The notes: a model not told the origin generated them from the sequence alone. A stretch of DNA of 64,000 nt from Haloprofundus halophilus (GCF_003439925.1 NZ_QQRR01000001.1:1302001-1366000); one strand, 5' to 3'; shown: positions 24,905 through 34,232, counted from the stretch's first letter. Numbers and translations: made by a program.

Positions 24905-25274
24905 AGCCCTTTTCTCAGACGGAGTGGAGTTATCAGTATCTTGCACGAAATATGCTCCGCCGAACGCTACCGAAATCGAATATATAGTGTTCCGCTTCTG
25001 CTCGTGAAGCAAAAAGTGTCGCTACAAGAATAGTAGTTGAGAAGTGGAAGTGTCCTCTCCCGAATAGTAGTCGGTGCGTGGGTATCTCACCGAAATATAA
25101 ACGACATCGACTGCCGAAACTCACCGAGGAGACACTGTACGTCTCAGATACTTGACTATCTGTCTGAGAGTCGTAGAGTGGATACCGTACGCCGCCCCAT
25201 CAGGTCGCGACTGGGTCCGCCAGCGTCGGCTCTCCCGCGCTATCGTTTTACCCGGAGCGACCGACTCGTCCGGT
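24905..25274. other. 370-bp intergenic region
   Basis: No gene or strong structure is seen. Near the beta-helix gene the sequence is AT-richer, with tatatag-like stretches around 24980-24990 that could be its promoter on the minus strand. Confidence 0.4.
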
Positions 25275-25895
25275 ATGGAGGACGCGCTCCGGGCGGGAGT
25301 ATCCATCTACAACGCCGGCGAGTACCACGACGCCCACGACGCGTGGGAGAAGCGGTGGCTCGACGCCGACGACGAGAGCGCCGACGAGCGACTGCTCCAC
25401 GGGCTCATCCAGTACACCGCCGTCGTCTACCACGCCCGGCAGCGGAACTGGAGCGGCGCGCGGCGGCTCGCCGAGAGCGCCGGTGAGTATCTCGCGGGGC
25501 TCCCCGCCGACTGTCGAGGCGTGAACCTCGGCGCCGTTCGGACGGAGCTCGCGCGGCTCGCGGCCGACCCCGAGCGAATCGAACGGCGACGACCGATACC
25601 GCTCACGTACGAGGGCGACGTGCTCTCACTCGACGATTTGGATTTCGAGGCGGCGACGGTGGTCGCTCGTGTCCGCGCCGAACACGACGGTCGATTCGAC
25701 GAGGGCCGCGTCGAAGCGGGTATCGACGCGGCTCGCGAGGAACGCGACGAGGGCCGTCGGACGCGCTACATCGCCCTCGTGATGGACTTCGCGGTCGGGA
25801 GCGACGCCGAACGACCGGTCGTCTACCGACGGCTCTGCGACCACCTCGAACGCCGCGAGCAGAAACGACGCGACGTCGAGGGACTGTTCGAGTAG
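25275..25895 (+). CDS. DUF309 domain protein
   Basis: The 206-aa protein starts MEDALRAGVSIYNAGEYHDA. It contains the helix-rich motif F/YNAGEYHDAHDAWEKRWLD and GLIQYTAVVYHARQRNWSGARRL (read in parts), which define DUF309. The fold is thought to be a helical bundle, and no enzyme role is settled. The C-terminal half (residues 110-206) is a charged extension with arginine/glutamate-rich helices. The start at 25275 directly precedes the domain. The gene is alone on its strand, convergent with a helix-turn-helix gene. Confidence 0.82.
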   Translation: MEDALRAGVSIYNAGEYHDAHDAWEKRWLDADDESADERLLHGLIQYTAVVYHARQRNWSGARRLAESAGEYLAGLPADCRGVNLGAVRTELARLAADPERIERRRPIPLTYEGDVLSLDDLDFEAATVVARVRAEHDGRFDEGRVEAGIDAAREERDEGRRTRYIALVMDFAVGSDAERPVVYRRLCDHLERREQKRRDVEGLFE

Positions 25896-25998
25896 CTACA
25901 GACGTGGAAGGAGTCGCGGACGTCGGAGGGGTCGTAGGCGCCGAGAGAGTCGTAGGCGCGAGGGGGTCACAGACGTCGAAGGAGTCGCGAGCGCCGAA

Positions 25999-26952
25999 CT
26001 ACCGAGCGTCTGAGTCGTCCGACGGTACTCGCCACCGGTCGTCGAGGCGGCCGACCAGCGGAACGGCGGCGAGTAGCTCCGGGAGTTCGTCTCGAAACCA
26101 TCGGTCGTCGGGCCGCTCACTCTCCGCGTCGGGCACTGCTTCCGACGCGGCCGTGCGGAGTTCCTCGGTCGTCGCCTCGCCCCGCTTGCGGAGCGCGTCG
26201 AACGCCGCCGCCGCGGCGAGTCGCTGCTCGCTCGTCACACCCCGGTCGACCAGCACGTGCGTGAGATTCGCGTACCGCGGACCGCCGTCTCGACCTCTGA
26301 GCACCGCACGTCCGTCCGTGTCGGCGTCGTCGACGGTCCCGTCGGCGGCGGAATCGCCGACGTACCGCCAGAACGGGGCCGTCTCGTCGCCGGGTTCGAT
26401 GCGGGGCAGTCCCGCGAGCACCTCGCGGGCGCAGTCGTCCCACCACTCGTCGGCGTCGCGGTAGCCGGTCGACGTCTCCGGGAAGACGCCCGCCTTCAGC
26501 TCCGGTACCGTCGCCGTCTCCCACTCTCTGAGAAACGTGAACGCGTGTTTGACCGTCTCGGCGCAGTCGACGCCGACCGACGAGTCCGCGAGCGCCTCCC
26601 GGACGCTCGGTGGGAGGTCGATGGCCTCGTCGGCGGCCGCCGTGTTGGGCGCTTGCAGCACTCGGCGACCGCTCTCGGTGAGCGCGTATCGGTCGCCACC
26701 GCGGTTGTCATCACCGTCGTCGCCGCGGTCGACATCACTGTCGTCGCCGCGGTCGGCATCGTCGTCGCTACCGCGGTCGTCGACGAGCGGCCGCACGAGG
26801 TCGTTGTCCGCCATCCGAACCAGTCGCTCGGAGACGGCGTCTGCGTCGACGTCGGCGGTCAGGCGGTCGGCCAACTCGGCCGCCGTGAGTTGGTTGCCGC
26901 GCAACCGCGCCAGAACGGACCGGTCGAGGTCGGTGAGTTTGGTGGTGACCAT
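25999..26952 (-). CDS. winged-helix protein of unknown function
   Basis: The 317-aa acidic protein begins MVTTKLTDLDRSVLARLRGN, which with LTAAELADRLTAD and ALTESGRRVL forms an N-terminal winged helix. An aspartate/arginine low-complexity insert (SDDDADRGDDSDVDRGDD) splits the wing at about residues 62-85. The rest holds repeated helical elements (REWETATVPELKAGVF and LRKRGEATTEELRTAA) that may be two more degraded winged helices. It may regulate transcription. It is divergent from the small gene at 27020, with a 67-bp shared promoter region. Confidence 0.68.
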   Translation of the reverse strand: MVTTKLTDLDRSVLARLRGNQLTAAELADRLTADVDADAVSERLVRMADNDLVRPLVDDRGSDDDADRGDDSDVDRGDDGDDNRGGDRYALTESGRRVLQAPNTAAADEAIDLPPSVREALADSSVGVDCAETVKHAFTFLREWETATVPELKAGVFPETSTGYRDADEWWDDCAREVLAGLPRIEPGDETAPFWRYVGDSAADGTVDDADTDGRAVLRGRDGGPRYANLTHVLVDRGVTSEQRLAAAAAFDALRKRGEATTEELRTAASEAVPDAESERPDDRWFRDELPELLAAVPLVGRLDDRWRVPSDDSDAR

Positions 26953-27019
26953 GCCGGGAGATACCACGGCTTGCCTATTGAGGCTCCACACCTTTCGGTG
27001 TGTAGACTGGACAGTCGGT

Positions 27020-27331
27020 ATGGAACACTCCGACGAACCCATCGAGGACGCGCGAGCGGAGATTCGCCGAGCGAGCGAGCGCGCCGACGGAGAGACGCGC
27101 GAGCACCTGCTCTCGCTCGACGAGGGGCTGATGGAGCTCGGCGGCGGCGACAAAGTCGAGGCCGACGGACCGCCGAGGGAGGACCGCGTCGAACAGGTCG
27201 AGGAGAAAATCGTCGGCTTGGCGAACGAGTTCGACGACGACCACTGGATACAGGAGCGGCTCGAAACCGCCCGCGACTACCTCGACCAGTACCGACAGGA
27301 GCGGGGGATTCCGACCGACGGAGAGCGGTGA
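27020..27331 (+). CDS. small haloarchaeal coiled-coil protein (DUF7553-like)
   Basis: The 103-aa, highly charged protein is almost wholly helical, with heptad-like patterns (RAEIRRASERADGETREHLL and QVEEKIVGLANEF). It resembles a haloarchaeal hypothetical family that I recall as DUF7553. No membrane segment or metal site is seen. The start is the ATG at 27020. It is divergent from the winged-helix gene and ends shortly before a tandem repeat and the converging oxidoreductase gene. Confidence 0.65.
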   Translation: MEHSDEPIEDARAEIRRASERADGETREHLLSLDEGLMELGGGDKVEADGPPREDRVEQVEEKIVGLANEFDDDHWIQERLETARDYLDQYRQERGIPTDGER

Positions 27332-27374
27332 GGGCGGCGCGAATCGCCGGGGGACTGCGACGAAGTCGACGGCG

Positions 27375-27434
27375 GTTGAAAGCGATTCGGTTGAAAGCGA
27401 TTCGGTCGAAAGCGATTCGGTCGAAAACGGCTCA
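27375..27434. repeat. 15-bp tandem repeat, four copies
   Basis: Copies of gttgaaagcgattcg start at 27375, 27390, 27405 and 27420 with few changes. The array ends at the stop codon of the converging F420-type oxidoreductase, whose last codons (gtcgaagtcgaac on this strand) resemble the unit. Confidence 0.85.
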
Positions 27435-28397
27435 GTCGAAGTCGAACGACGGCCAGACCTCGTTCTCGTAGAACTCGAAGAACGACTCCTGGTCGTCGCC
27501 GACCTGGTGGACGTAGACGTGGTCGTAGCCCGCGTCGACGAACTGTTGGACGCTCTCGATGTGCGTCTCCGGGTCCGGGTCGGTGACGACGCTGTCGGCC
27601 TCGCGGACGTCCTCCTTCGAGACGGCCTGCGACGCCTGCTCGAAGTGCGTCGGCGTCGGCAGTATCGAGGCGAGTTCGCCGGGCACGAACGAGTTCGGCC
27701 ACTGCTCGTAGGTCGTCTCGACCGCCTCGTCCTCGTCCTCGGCGTAGCAGACGGTCATCTGCGCGAACTTCGGCCCCTCGCCGCCGTTCTCCTCGAACGC
27801 CCGGAGCGGTTCCTCCTGCGGGCCGACGCACCAGAAGCCGTCGCCGAAGTCGGCGGCGGCCGTCGCCGCGCGCTCGCCGTACGCCGAGACGGCGATGGGC
27901 GGTGTCTCCTCGGGGCGCGTGAACAGGCGCGCGTTCTCGACGGTGTAGTGTTCGCCGTAGTGGCTGGTCTGGCCGCCGTCCCAGAGCTTTCGGACGACTT
28001 CGACGGCCTCTTCGAGCATCTCCAGCCGGACGCGGTGCGGCGGCCAGTGGTCGCCGAGGATGTGCTCGTTGAGGTTCTCGCCGGTGCCGACGCCCCAGAC
28101 GAAGCGGTCGCCGAGCATCCGCGCCGTCGTCGCCGTCGCCTGCGCGAGGATGGCCGGGTGTATCCGCACGATGGGACAGGAGACGCCGACGACGACGTCG
28201 ATCTCCTCGGTGGCCGTGGCGACGCCGCCGAGCGTCGACCAGACGAACGGGGCGTGTCCCTGCTCGCTCACCCACGGGTGGTAGTGGTCGGAGATGGAGA
28301 CGAAGTCGTAGCCGCGTTCCTCGGCCTCTCGCGCGTAGTCGACGAGGTCGTTCGGGGCGAACTCCTCGCTCGACAGCGTGTAGCCGAAGTTCGTCAT
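27432..28397 (-). CDS. F420-dependent LLM-class oxidoreductase (TIGR03557-like)
   Basis: The 321-aa protein has the luciferase-like TIM-barrel features SISDHYHPW near residue 35, the run of conserved residues in WGVGTGENLNEHILGDHWPP, and HYTVENARLF. These fit the F420-dependent group related to glucose-6-phosphate dehydrogenase Fgd and to TIGR03557. It probably transfers hydride between coenzyme F420 and an unknown substrate. The start at 28397 (MTNFGYTLSSEEF) agrees with the family N-terminus; the upstream extension is a low-complexity stretch. Sugar phosphate oxidation in this organism more likely depends on the next gene, azf. Confidence 0.85.
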   Translation of the reverse strand: MTNFGYTLSSEEFAPNDLVDYAREAEERGYDFVSISDHYHPWVSEQGHAPFVWSTLGGVATATEEIDVVVGVSCPIVRIHPAILAQATATTARMLGDRFVWGVGTGENLNEHILGDHWPPHRVRLEMLEEAVEVVRKLWDGGQTSHYGEHYTVENARLFTRPEETPPIAVSAYGERAATAAADFGDGFWCVGPQEEPLRAFEENGGEGPKFAQMTVCYAEDEDEAVETTYEQWPNSFVPGELASILPTPTHFEQASQAVSKEDVREADSVVTDPDPETHIESVQQFVDAGYDHVYVHQVGDDQESFFEFYENEVWPSFDFD

Positions 28398-28512
28398 CGC
28401 GCCCTCCGCCGATGCCGTCGGTGTCGCCGCTCTCGCGTGCGCTTCGGGGTCATGCGGGGGAGAGGGCAACGAGCGGACGCTTAAGCGTAGTTCGGTGTGA
28501 TGAGTGTTGGGG

Positions 28513-29274
28513 TCACTCGAACTCGGCGGAGTTGTCCTGCGGGTCGTAGCCGAGCACCTCGCGGGTGCGCTCGATGGAGTAGTACTTGCGGTCGTTGTCG
28601 CTGATGCCGTAGACGATCTCGTAGCCGTAGTCGGCTCGGATGCAGCGGTCGAACAGGTGCGCGCAGTCGCGGTACGAGAGCCACATCGCCTGTCCGCGCT
28701 CGTAGTCGATAGGCGGGTGGTCGCGCGTCAGGTTGCCGATACGGACGCAGACGACCGAGAGGCCGCTCTGGTCGTAGTAGTAGCGACCGAGCGTCTCGCC
28801 GGCGGCTTTGCTCACGCCGTAGAGGTTACCGGGCCGGGGGAGTTCCGTACCGTCGAGGAGGAACTCGCTCTCGGGGCGGTAGATGTCCGGCGTCCGGCGG
28901 TCGGTCTCGAAGGCGCTCACCGCGTGGTTCGAGGAGGCGAAGGCGACCTTCTCGACGTCGGCGTCGACCGCCACCTCGAACAGTGCCTGCGTCCCGTCGA
29001 TGTTGTTCCGGAGGACGCTGTCCCACGGCGCTTCCGGACGCGGGTCACCGGCGAGGTGGATGATAGTGCCGACGCCTTCGACGGCCGTAGCGAGCGCTTC
29101 GCGGTCCGTGACGTCGGTGACGTACACGTCGTCCTGGGTCGTTCCTGGGGGGAGTTTCTCGTCTGCCAGCGGTTCGCGGTCGAGCAGTCGCCAGTCGTGG
29201 TCGTCGCCGATACCACCGAGAATGGCTTGCCCGACGCGCCCACCCGCGCCCGTCAGTAAAACCGGGTCGTCCAT
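28513..29274 (-). CDS. azf: NAD-dependent glucose-6-phosphate dehydrogenase Azf
   Basis: The 253-aa protein is an extended short-chain dehydrogenase with the NAD motif TGAGGRVG (residues 8-15). It has the conserved IIHLAGDPRPEAPWDSVLRN, the catalytic Y in NLYGVSKAAGE (YxxxK), and YGISDNDRKYYSIERTREVL. It closely resembles Haloferax Azf as I remember it, which starts the oxidative pentose phosphate route in haloarchaea and replaces the bacterial enzyme. The family also contains uronate dehydrogenases, an alternative assignment. It is a few residues shorter at the C-terminus than the Haloferax enzyme. The gene is monocistronic and divergent from mptD. Confidence 0.88.
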   Translation of the reverse strand: MDDPVLLTGAGGRVGQAILGGIGDDHDWRLLDREPLADEKLPPGTTQDDVYVTDVTDREALATAVEGVGTIIHLAGDPRPEAPWDSVLRNNIDGTQALFEVAVDADVEKVAFASSNHAVSAFETDRRTPDIYRPESEFLLDGTELPRPGNLYGVSKAAGETLGRYYYDQSGLSVVCVRIGNLTRDHPPIDYERGQAMWLSYRDCAHLFDRCIRADYGYEIVYGISDNDRKYYSIERTREVLGYDPQDNSAEFE

Positions 29275-29400
29275 TCGGTAGTAGATGGATATACGGAGGC
29301 TAAGTAACGCACGGTTCGGCCCCGAAGACGGCCGGCCTCGGAGAGCCGACGGCGCACCGTCGCCCGACAGAGATTAACCGGACGACCGAGTCGACTCCGC

Positions 29401-29742
29401 ATGGTCACCGACGCAGAGCAGGCGTGTTTCGAGGCGGGAATCAAGTTCGGGTCGCTCTACCACCAGTTCGCCGGGACGCCGGTCAGCGTCGACAGCGCCC
29501 GGAGTCTCGAAACCGCGATGGCGGAGGCCATCGAGAACCAACCGCACTGCGAGACCGTCGCGGTCGAAATCCTCGACGACCGCGTCGACGCCGCAATCGA
29601 CCACGAGAGCGGCTACACCGAACTCACCGGCTCGCTCATGGAAGTCGAGATGGAGATCCGGTACGAGGGCTGTCTCGTCCGCACGCGCATGGAGATGGAG
29701 GACGGTTACCCGCTGATGAGACTGGTCAGCGTCGAAGCGTAA
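29401..29742 (+). CDS. mptD: archaeal dihydroneopterin aldolase (MptD-like)
   Basis: The 113-aa protein fits the MptD family (formerly DUF372), which in archaea cleaves dihydroneopterin to hydroxymethyl-dihydropterin in tetrahydrofolate or methanopterin synthesis. Visible family features are EAGIKFGSLYHQFAGTP in the N-terminal helix and HESGYTELTGSLMEVEME. The length is typical. The start codon at 29401 is close to the probable TATA region of azf. Haloarchaea use folate-type cofactors, so this step is expected. The function is inferred from family only. Confidence 0.82.
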   Translation: MVTDAEQACFEAGIKFGSLYHQFAGTPVSVDSARSLETAMAEAIENQPHCETVAVEILDDRVDAAIDHESGYTELTGSLMEVEMEIRYEGCLVRTRMEMEDGYPLMRLVSVEA

Positions 29743-29885
29743 GTCGGCACAGGGGGCGCGGACATCGACCGTTTCGTCTGGTTTTCGCTCCGACACAGAA
29801 TTTGGCTCCGAGACCCCGACAGCCCTCCGATTTCACTTTCACTTTCGGGCGTGCGTTTAAAACGAGTCGGGTCGAAAAGCCGGGT

Positions 29886-30386
29886 ATGAGCCAATCGCAA
29901 CTGGGCGACGACGACCTGTTCGGCGAGGCGGCCGCGGAGATGCGCGAAGACGTCGAACAACACCTCTCGGCGGCACGCGAGACGCTCCCCGAGGGCGACG
30001 ACATCTGGGAGACGGAAGCCGACAACGTCCTCGGCGTGCTCAACGGTCTGCGCTCGGCGCTCGACACCGGCGACGCCGAAGACCACCTCCGACAGGCCAA
30101 GAAGTGGTACACCATCGGCGAACGCGCCGACGCCTTCGAGGACGCCGACGACCTCGCGGACGCCATCGAAGAGGTCGAGGAACTCCTCGAACAGATAACC
30201 GAGGCCCACGCGAACGTCGGGGAACTCGCCAGCACGGTTCCGCAACTCCGCGGCGCGTTGGACGAGGCCCACGAAGAAGCCGACACGAGCGAGGAGACCG
30301 AAACGGACGACGAGGACGAGGAGGACGAAGCCGAAGCGGACGACGAAGACGAGGACGACGAAGAAGACGACGAAGACGAAGAGTAG
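29886..30386 (+). CDS. haloarchaeal acidic protein (DUF5790-like)
   Basis: The 166-aa protein starts MSQSQLGDDDLFGEAAAEMR. The N-terminal 125 residues are helical with TEADNVLGVLNGLRSAL and LRQAKKWYTIGERADAF. The last 35 residues are almost only D and E (EDEEDEAEADDEDEDDEE), a strongly acidic tail. The family is common in haloarchaea and its role is unknown (DUF5790, from memory). A tail like this could mimic DNA or bind basic partners. It is convergent with the creatininase gene, with the stop codons directly adjacent. Confidence 0.7.
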   Translation: MSQSQLGDDDLFGEAAAEMREDVEQHLSAARETLPEGDDIWETEADNVLGVLNGLRSALDTGDAEDHLRQAKKWYTIGERADAFEDADDLADAIEEVEELLEQITEAHANVGELASTVPQLRGALDEAHEEADTSEETETDDEDEEDEAEADDEDEDDEEDDEDEE

Positions 30387-31127
30387 CTACGACCGTCGGT
30401 CCGGCCGCGCCACGTCCCGCTCGGCGACCGCGTCGAGAACGCGTGCCAGCGCCGCCGCCGCCGCGTCGAGCAGTTCCTCGCCCAGTGCCGCGTCGCCGTC
30501 GCTCGGGTCGCCGACGACGCCGTTCTCCGCGAACTCCGCCGAGTCGTGCGCGAGGTTGACGCTCGCGACCCACTCGCCCCACCGGTCGGCCGCCCCCGCT
30601 CTCGCTTCCTCCACCCGGTCTTCGCGCACCGTCTCGGGAGCGACGTGTCTGAGCAGCGCCGTCTCCAACGGGCCGCCGTGTCCCATCCGCGTCGCGTGTT
30701 CGCCGACGGCCTCGAACCAGGTGAACGGGACGGCGTAGGCGTCGTCGCGACGGCTGATTCTCGCGGTCACTTCGCGGAGCGCGCCGACGTTGCCGCCGTG
30801 TCCGTTGACGACGACGACGCGGTCGAAGCCGTGGTACGCGAGGCTCTGAACCGTCTCGCGGACGTACGAGCGAAACGTCTCCTCCGAAACCCAAAGCGTC
30901 CCTGGGAACTGTCGGTGTTCCTCGGCGACGCCGACGGGGACGGTCGGCCCGACGACGACGTCTCGGTCCGACGCATCGGCACCCGCGGCGGCGACCGCCT
31001 CGGCGGTGAGGGCGTCGGTTCCGAGGGGCGCGTGCGGGCCGTGCTGCTCGGTGCTGCCGACCGGCAGGAGCGCGAGGTCGGTATCGAGGTCGCGGACGTC
31101 GGTCCACGCGGCGTCTGTGAGGTGCAT
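30387..31127 (-). CDS. creatininase-family amidohydrolase (ArfB-like)
   Basis: The 246-aa enzyme has the creatininase metal-binding motifs LLPVGSTEQHGPHAPLGTD (residues about 20-38), VVVNGHGGN and GEHATRMGHGGPLET. In archaea this family includes ArfB, which removes a formyl group from an early riboflavin/F420 precursor, so a role in flavin and F420 synthesis is likely. Creatinine breakdown is unlikely here. The start at 31127 gives the normal N-terminus. It is divergent from the DUF5789-like gene, and nearby genes also depend on pterin and F420-type cofactors. Confidence 0.8.
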   Translation of the reverse strand: MHLTDAAWTDVRDLDTDLALLPVGSTEQHGPHAPLGTDALTAEAVAAAGADASDRDVVVGPTVPVGVAEEHRQFPGTLWVSEETFRSYVRETVQSLAYHGFDRVVVVNGHGGNVGALREVTARISRRDDAYAVPFTWFEAVGEHATRMGHGGPLETALLRHVAPETVREDRVEEARAGAADRWGEWVASVNLAHDSAEFAENGVVGDPSDGDAALGEELLDAAAAALARVLDAVAERDVARPDRRS

Positions 31128-31261
31128 ATCGACGGCACTCGCCGCGGGGGCTTGTACCCCCCGATTTCGGCGGATTCGGAGGCGGCTTCGGCTCTCAGCC
31201 TTATTCACAAAATCCGACGCATGCGAATCGGTTTCTGCCCGGCCGTCGACTCCAGAACCGC

Positions 31262-31585
31262 ATGAGTAACGACGAAGCCGACGACAGTCGCGAGTTGGGC
31301 GTCGAGTTCGGCGAACTGGAGGACGAACTCGAGTCGCACGACTACCCGACGACGACCGAGGAACTCGTCGACGAGTACGGCGAGTACGAGCTCGAACTCT
31401 CGAACGGGACAAAGACGTTCGGCGAGGTGATGGAGCCGTACCAGGAGGAGACGGATCAGGACTTCGAGGACGCCGGGGAGGTCAAGCAGGCGGTGCTCAA
31501 CATGGTCGGGTCGGAGGCGGTCGGCCGCCAGCGGTACAGCGACCGCGGAAACGAGCAGTCGCAGGACGAGCAGGAATCGATTTAG
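31262..31585 (+). CDS. small haloarchaeal protein (DUF5789-like)
   Basis: The 107-aa protein starts MSNDEADDSRELGVEFGELE and has the segments YPTTTEELVDEYGEYELEL and VMEPYQEETDQDFEDAGEVK. It fits a haloarchaeal family of unknown function (DUF5789, as I recall). It is acidic and soluble, without cysteines. It is convergent with the ABC exporter gene. Confidence 0.72.
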   Translation: MSNDEADDSRELGVEFGELEDELESHDYPTTTEELVDEYGEYELELSNGTKTFGEVMEPYQEETDQDFEDAGEVKQAVLNMVGSEAVGRQRYSDRGNEQSQDEQESI

Positions 31586-31616
31586 CGGCTCTTCTGGAGT
31601 TACGGTTTCGACACCA

Positions 31617-33560
31617 TCAGTCGTCTTGCGCGTCGGTACGCGCCTGACGCCGGGAGGCGCGTTCGATGAACTCCTCGGGCAGTTCGTCTATCTCGCCGGC
31701 CTGAACGCCCCAGAGGTGGGCGTAGAGGTCGTCGTTTCCGAGCAGCTCGTCGTGGGTCCCGCGCTCCTTGACCCGCCCGCCTTCGAGGACGAGAATCTGG
31801 TCGGCGTCCTTGATGGTCGAGAGGCGGTGAGCGATGGCGAACGTCGTTCGGTTCTCCGTGAGCCGGTCGAGGCTGCGCTGGATGAGCATCTCCGTCTCGG
31901 TGTCGACGTCGGAGGTGGCCTCGTCGAGGACGAGGATTTCGGGGTCTTTCAGGATGGCGCGGGCGATGGAGAGCCGCTGGCGCTGCCCGCCCGAGAGCTT
32001 CACGCCGCGCTCGCCGATCTCGGTGTCGTAGCCGTCAGCGAGATTCTCGATGAACTCGTGTGCTTCGGCGGCTCTCGCGGCCTCGACGATCTCCTCGTCG
32101 GTCGCGTCGAACGCGCCGTAGGCGATGTTGTCGCGGACGGTGCCGTAGAACATGAACGTCTCCTGACTGACGTAGCCGATGGCCTGGCGGAGACTCGGAA
32201 TCGTCACGTCGCGGAGGTCCTGTCCGTCGATCTGTATCTTCCCGTCGTCGACGTCGTACATCCGAAGCAGGAGTTTCAGGATAGTCGATTTTCCCGCGCC
32301 GGTGGGGCCGACGAGCGCGAGCGTCTCGCCGCCCTCGACGACGAAGTCGACGTCTTCGACGATGGTCTCGCCCTCGTCGTAGCCGAACGTCACGTCGTCG
32401 TACTCGACGCGGCCCTCACCGACGACGAGTTCGTCGGCGTCGGGGTCTTCGACGATGCGCGAGGGTTCGTCCATCAGACCGAAGATGCGCGCCGAGGAGG
32501 CGCGGGCGCGTTGGTACATGTTGATTATCTGTCCGAACTGCGCCATCGGCCAGATGAACCGCTGGGTGAGGACGATGAACGTGACGAACTGCCCGATGCT
32601 GAGCGCCTCCGTGAACGGACCCGGCGGCCCGGCGAACACCCAGAGACCGCCGACGAAGAACGTGACGACGAAGCCGATACCGGCGAGGACGCGCAGGCCG
32701 GGGAAGAACTTGATTCGCGTCCGAATCGCGTCCCAGTTGGCGTCGAAGTAGTCCATCGAGACGTCGTCGACGCGGTCGGACTCGTAGGTCTCGGTGTTGG
32801 AGGTCTTTATCACCTGAATCCCGCCGAGGTTGTTCTCCAGTCGGGAGTTGAGCGTCCCCACCGAGGAGCGAACGTCGGCGTACTTCGGCTGGATGATGTC
32901 GACGAACTTCCAGGTGAACAGCGCGATGAGCGGCACCGGGAGGAGCGCGACGAGCGCCAGTTGCCAGTTCATCGAGAAGAGGATGGCCGCGATGGCGACG
33001 ACCATCACCGACAGGCGGAAGAAGGAGTTCATCCCGTCGTTGAGGAACCGTTCGAGGCGGTTGACGTCGTTCGAGAGGATGGACATCATCTCGCCGGTCT
33101 GCTTGTCGGCGAAGAAGTCCATGTTCAGCCGCTGCATCTTGTCGTACGTGTCGGTGCGGATGGCGTGCTGAATGTTCTGCGCGAAGGAGTTCCACCCCCA
33201 GTTACGCGTCCAGTGAAACACCGCGCCGCCGAAGAAGCCGAAGGCGATGAGTCCGACCGAGAAGTAGAACTGTTCGGTCTGCGTCGCCGGGACCACGCCG
33301 GAGACGGCCGCCGCGGAGAGAGGAACCGTGTCGGCGACGGCCTGCGCGTACTCTTTGTCGCCGAAGACGGCGTCGATGGCGATACCGAGGACTACCGGTG
33401 GGAGCAGGTCGAGCAACCGCGCGACGACGCTCGCGAACAGTCCGACGACGAACTGCGTGGTGTTCTGCCGACCGTACTCGGCGAACAGTCGGCGCATCGG
33501 GTTCTCTGTGTTCTCTCGCTGCGCTTCGAAGGGGTCGTCGTCGTCCACGGCCGTTCCCAT
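31617..33560 (-). CDS. ABC exporter, fused membrane and ATPase domains
   Basis: The 647-aa protein is an MsbA/LmrA-like half transporter that works as a dimer. The N-terminal 340 residues have six membrane segments. The ATPase domain contains Walker A GPTGAGKST, signature LSGGQRQRLS, Walker B ILVLDEATSDVD and an H-loop in AIAHRLST. It probably exports lipids or drugs. A 30-residue hydrophilic N-terminus contains PMRRLFAEYGRQ. No partner gene is close by. The start at 33560 is favoured, and its upstream region shares promoter space with nothing else. Confidence 0.92.
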   Translation of the reverse strand: MGTAVDDDDPFEAQRENTENPMRRLFAEYGRQNTTQFVVGLFASVVARLLDLLPPVVLGIAIDAVFGDKEYAQAVADTVPLSAAAVSGVVPATQTEQFYFSVGLIAFGFFGGAVFHWTRNWGWNSFAQNIQHAIRTDTYDKMQRLNMDFFADKQTGEMMSILSNDVNRLERFLNDGMNSFFRLSVMVVAIAAILFSMNWQLALVALLPVPLIALFTWKFVDIIQPKYADVRSSVGTLNSRLENNLGGIQVIKTSNTETYESDRVDDVSMDYFDANWDAIRTRIKFFPGLRVLAGIGFVVTFFVGGLWVFAGPPGPFTEALSIGQFVTFIVLTQRFIWPMAQFGQIINMYQRARASSARIFGLMDEPSRIVEDPDADELVVGEGRVEYDDVTFGYDEGETIVEDVDFVVEGGETLALVGPTGAGKSTILKLLLRMYDVDDGKIQIDGQDLRDVTIPSLRQAIGYVSQETFMFYGTVRDNIAYGAFDATDEEIVEAARAAEAHEFIENLADGYDTEIGERGVKLSGGQRQRLSIARAILKDPEILVLDEATSDVDTETEMLIQRSLDRLTENRTTFAIAHRLSTIKDADQILVLEGGRVKERGTHDELLGNDDLYAHLWGVQAGEIDELPEEFIERASRRQARTDAQDD

Positions 33561-33594
33561 TATCTCCGAAACAGGAGACGACCGTTAAAAAGCA

Positions 33595-34188
33595 TTACCT
33601 ACGAATCGAAATACTCCGGTTCGGTGTAGCGGTTCCATCGGCGGTTTCGTTCGGAATCAGGAGCCTATCGCCCTCGGAGATGCCGGTCCGGTTCGTATAT
33701 CCCATGGGGACTTCGAGGACGTACTTTCCGTGCCCGGTGTAGCGCGTCAGTTGGCCCTCGGACTCGTCGGCCGGGTCCAGCGGCGCGTGGTGAATCCGCG
33801 TGATAGTCCCGTCGGCGTCGACGAAGACGATGTCGAGCGGGAACTCCATGTTCCGCATGACGTAGGAGTACTCGCCCTCGCTGTCGTGGACGAACAGCAT
33901 CCCCTCGCCGTCGTCGAGCGACGTGGTGTTGCTCAGTCCAGTGTAGCGTTTGTTGTGCGTATCGGCGATTCGGACGTCGACGGCCGCGAGTTCGGTTCCG
34001 TCGTTCCCGTCGACGGTGGTGACCGTCGTCGTCTCGTACTCGCTCGGGGCGGGGGGGCTGCGGACGTAGTCGAAGGCGACGACACCTCCCGCGGCGAAGA
34101 GAGAGACGACGAGGACTCCGACGAGGACACGCGTGCGCACGGTCGTGAGAACGGACCCCACGCGAGTAAGCGTTCCGGGGTTCGTCAC
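33595..34188 (-). CDS. DUF192 domain protein with N-terminal membrane anchor
   Basis: The 197-aa protein has one hydrophobic segment near residues 20-45 (RVLVGVLVVSLFAAGGVVAF) and then a DUF192 domain with RIADTHNKRYTGLSNTTSL, EGMLFVHDSE, YVMRNMEFPLDIVFVD and VLEVPMGY. This domain sits outside or at the membrane and its biochemical role is not known. It is tandem to the ABC gene on the same strand but with separate spacing (34 bp). The start at 34188 gives the usual short cytoplasmic tail. Confidence 0.85.
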   Translation of the reverse strand: MTNPGTLTRVGSVLTTVRTRVLVGVLVVSLFAAGGVVAFDYVRSPPAPSEYETTTVTTVDGNDGTELAAVDVRIADTHNKRYTGLSNTTSLDDGEGMLFVHDSEGEYSYVMRNMEFPLDIVFVDADGTITRIHHAPLDPADESEGQLTRYTGHGKYVLEVPMGYTNRTGISEGDRLLIPNETADGTATPNRSISIRR

Positions 34189-34232
34189 AGAGAGAAACAG
34201 TTATTCGAGCGGAGCGATTCGTGCAGATACGC

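Noticed and set aside
31626-33629. Long plus-strand frame opposite the ABC exporter
   Set aside because: It is the antisense of a well-supported gene and has no recognisable domain.
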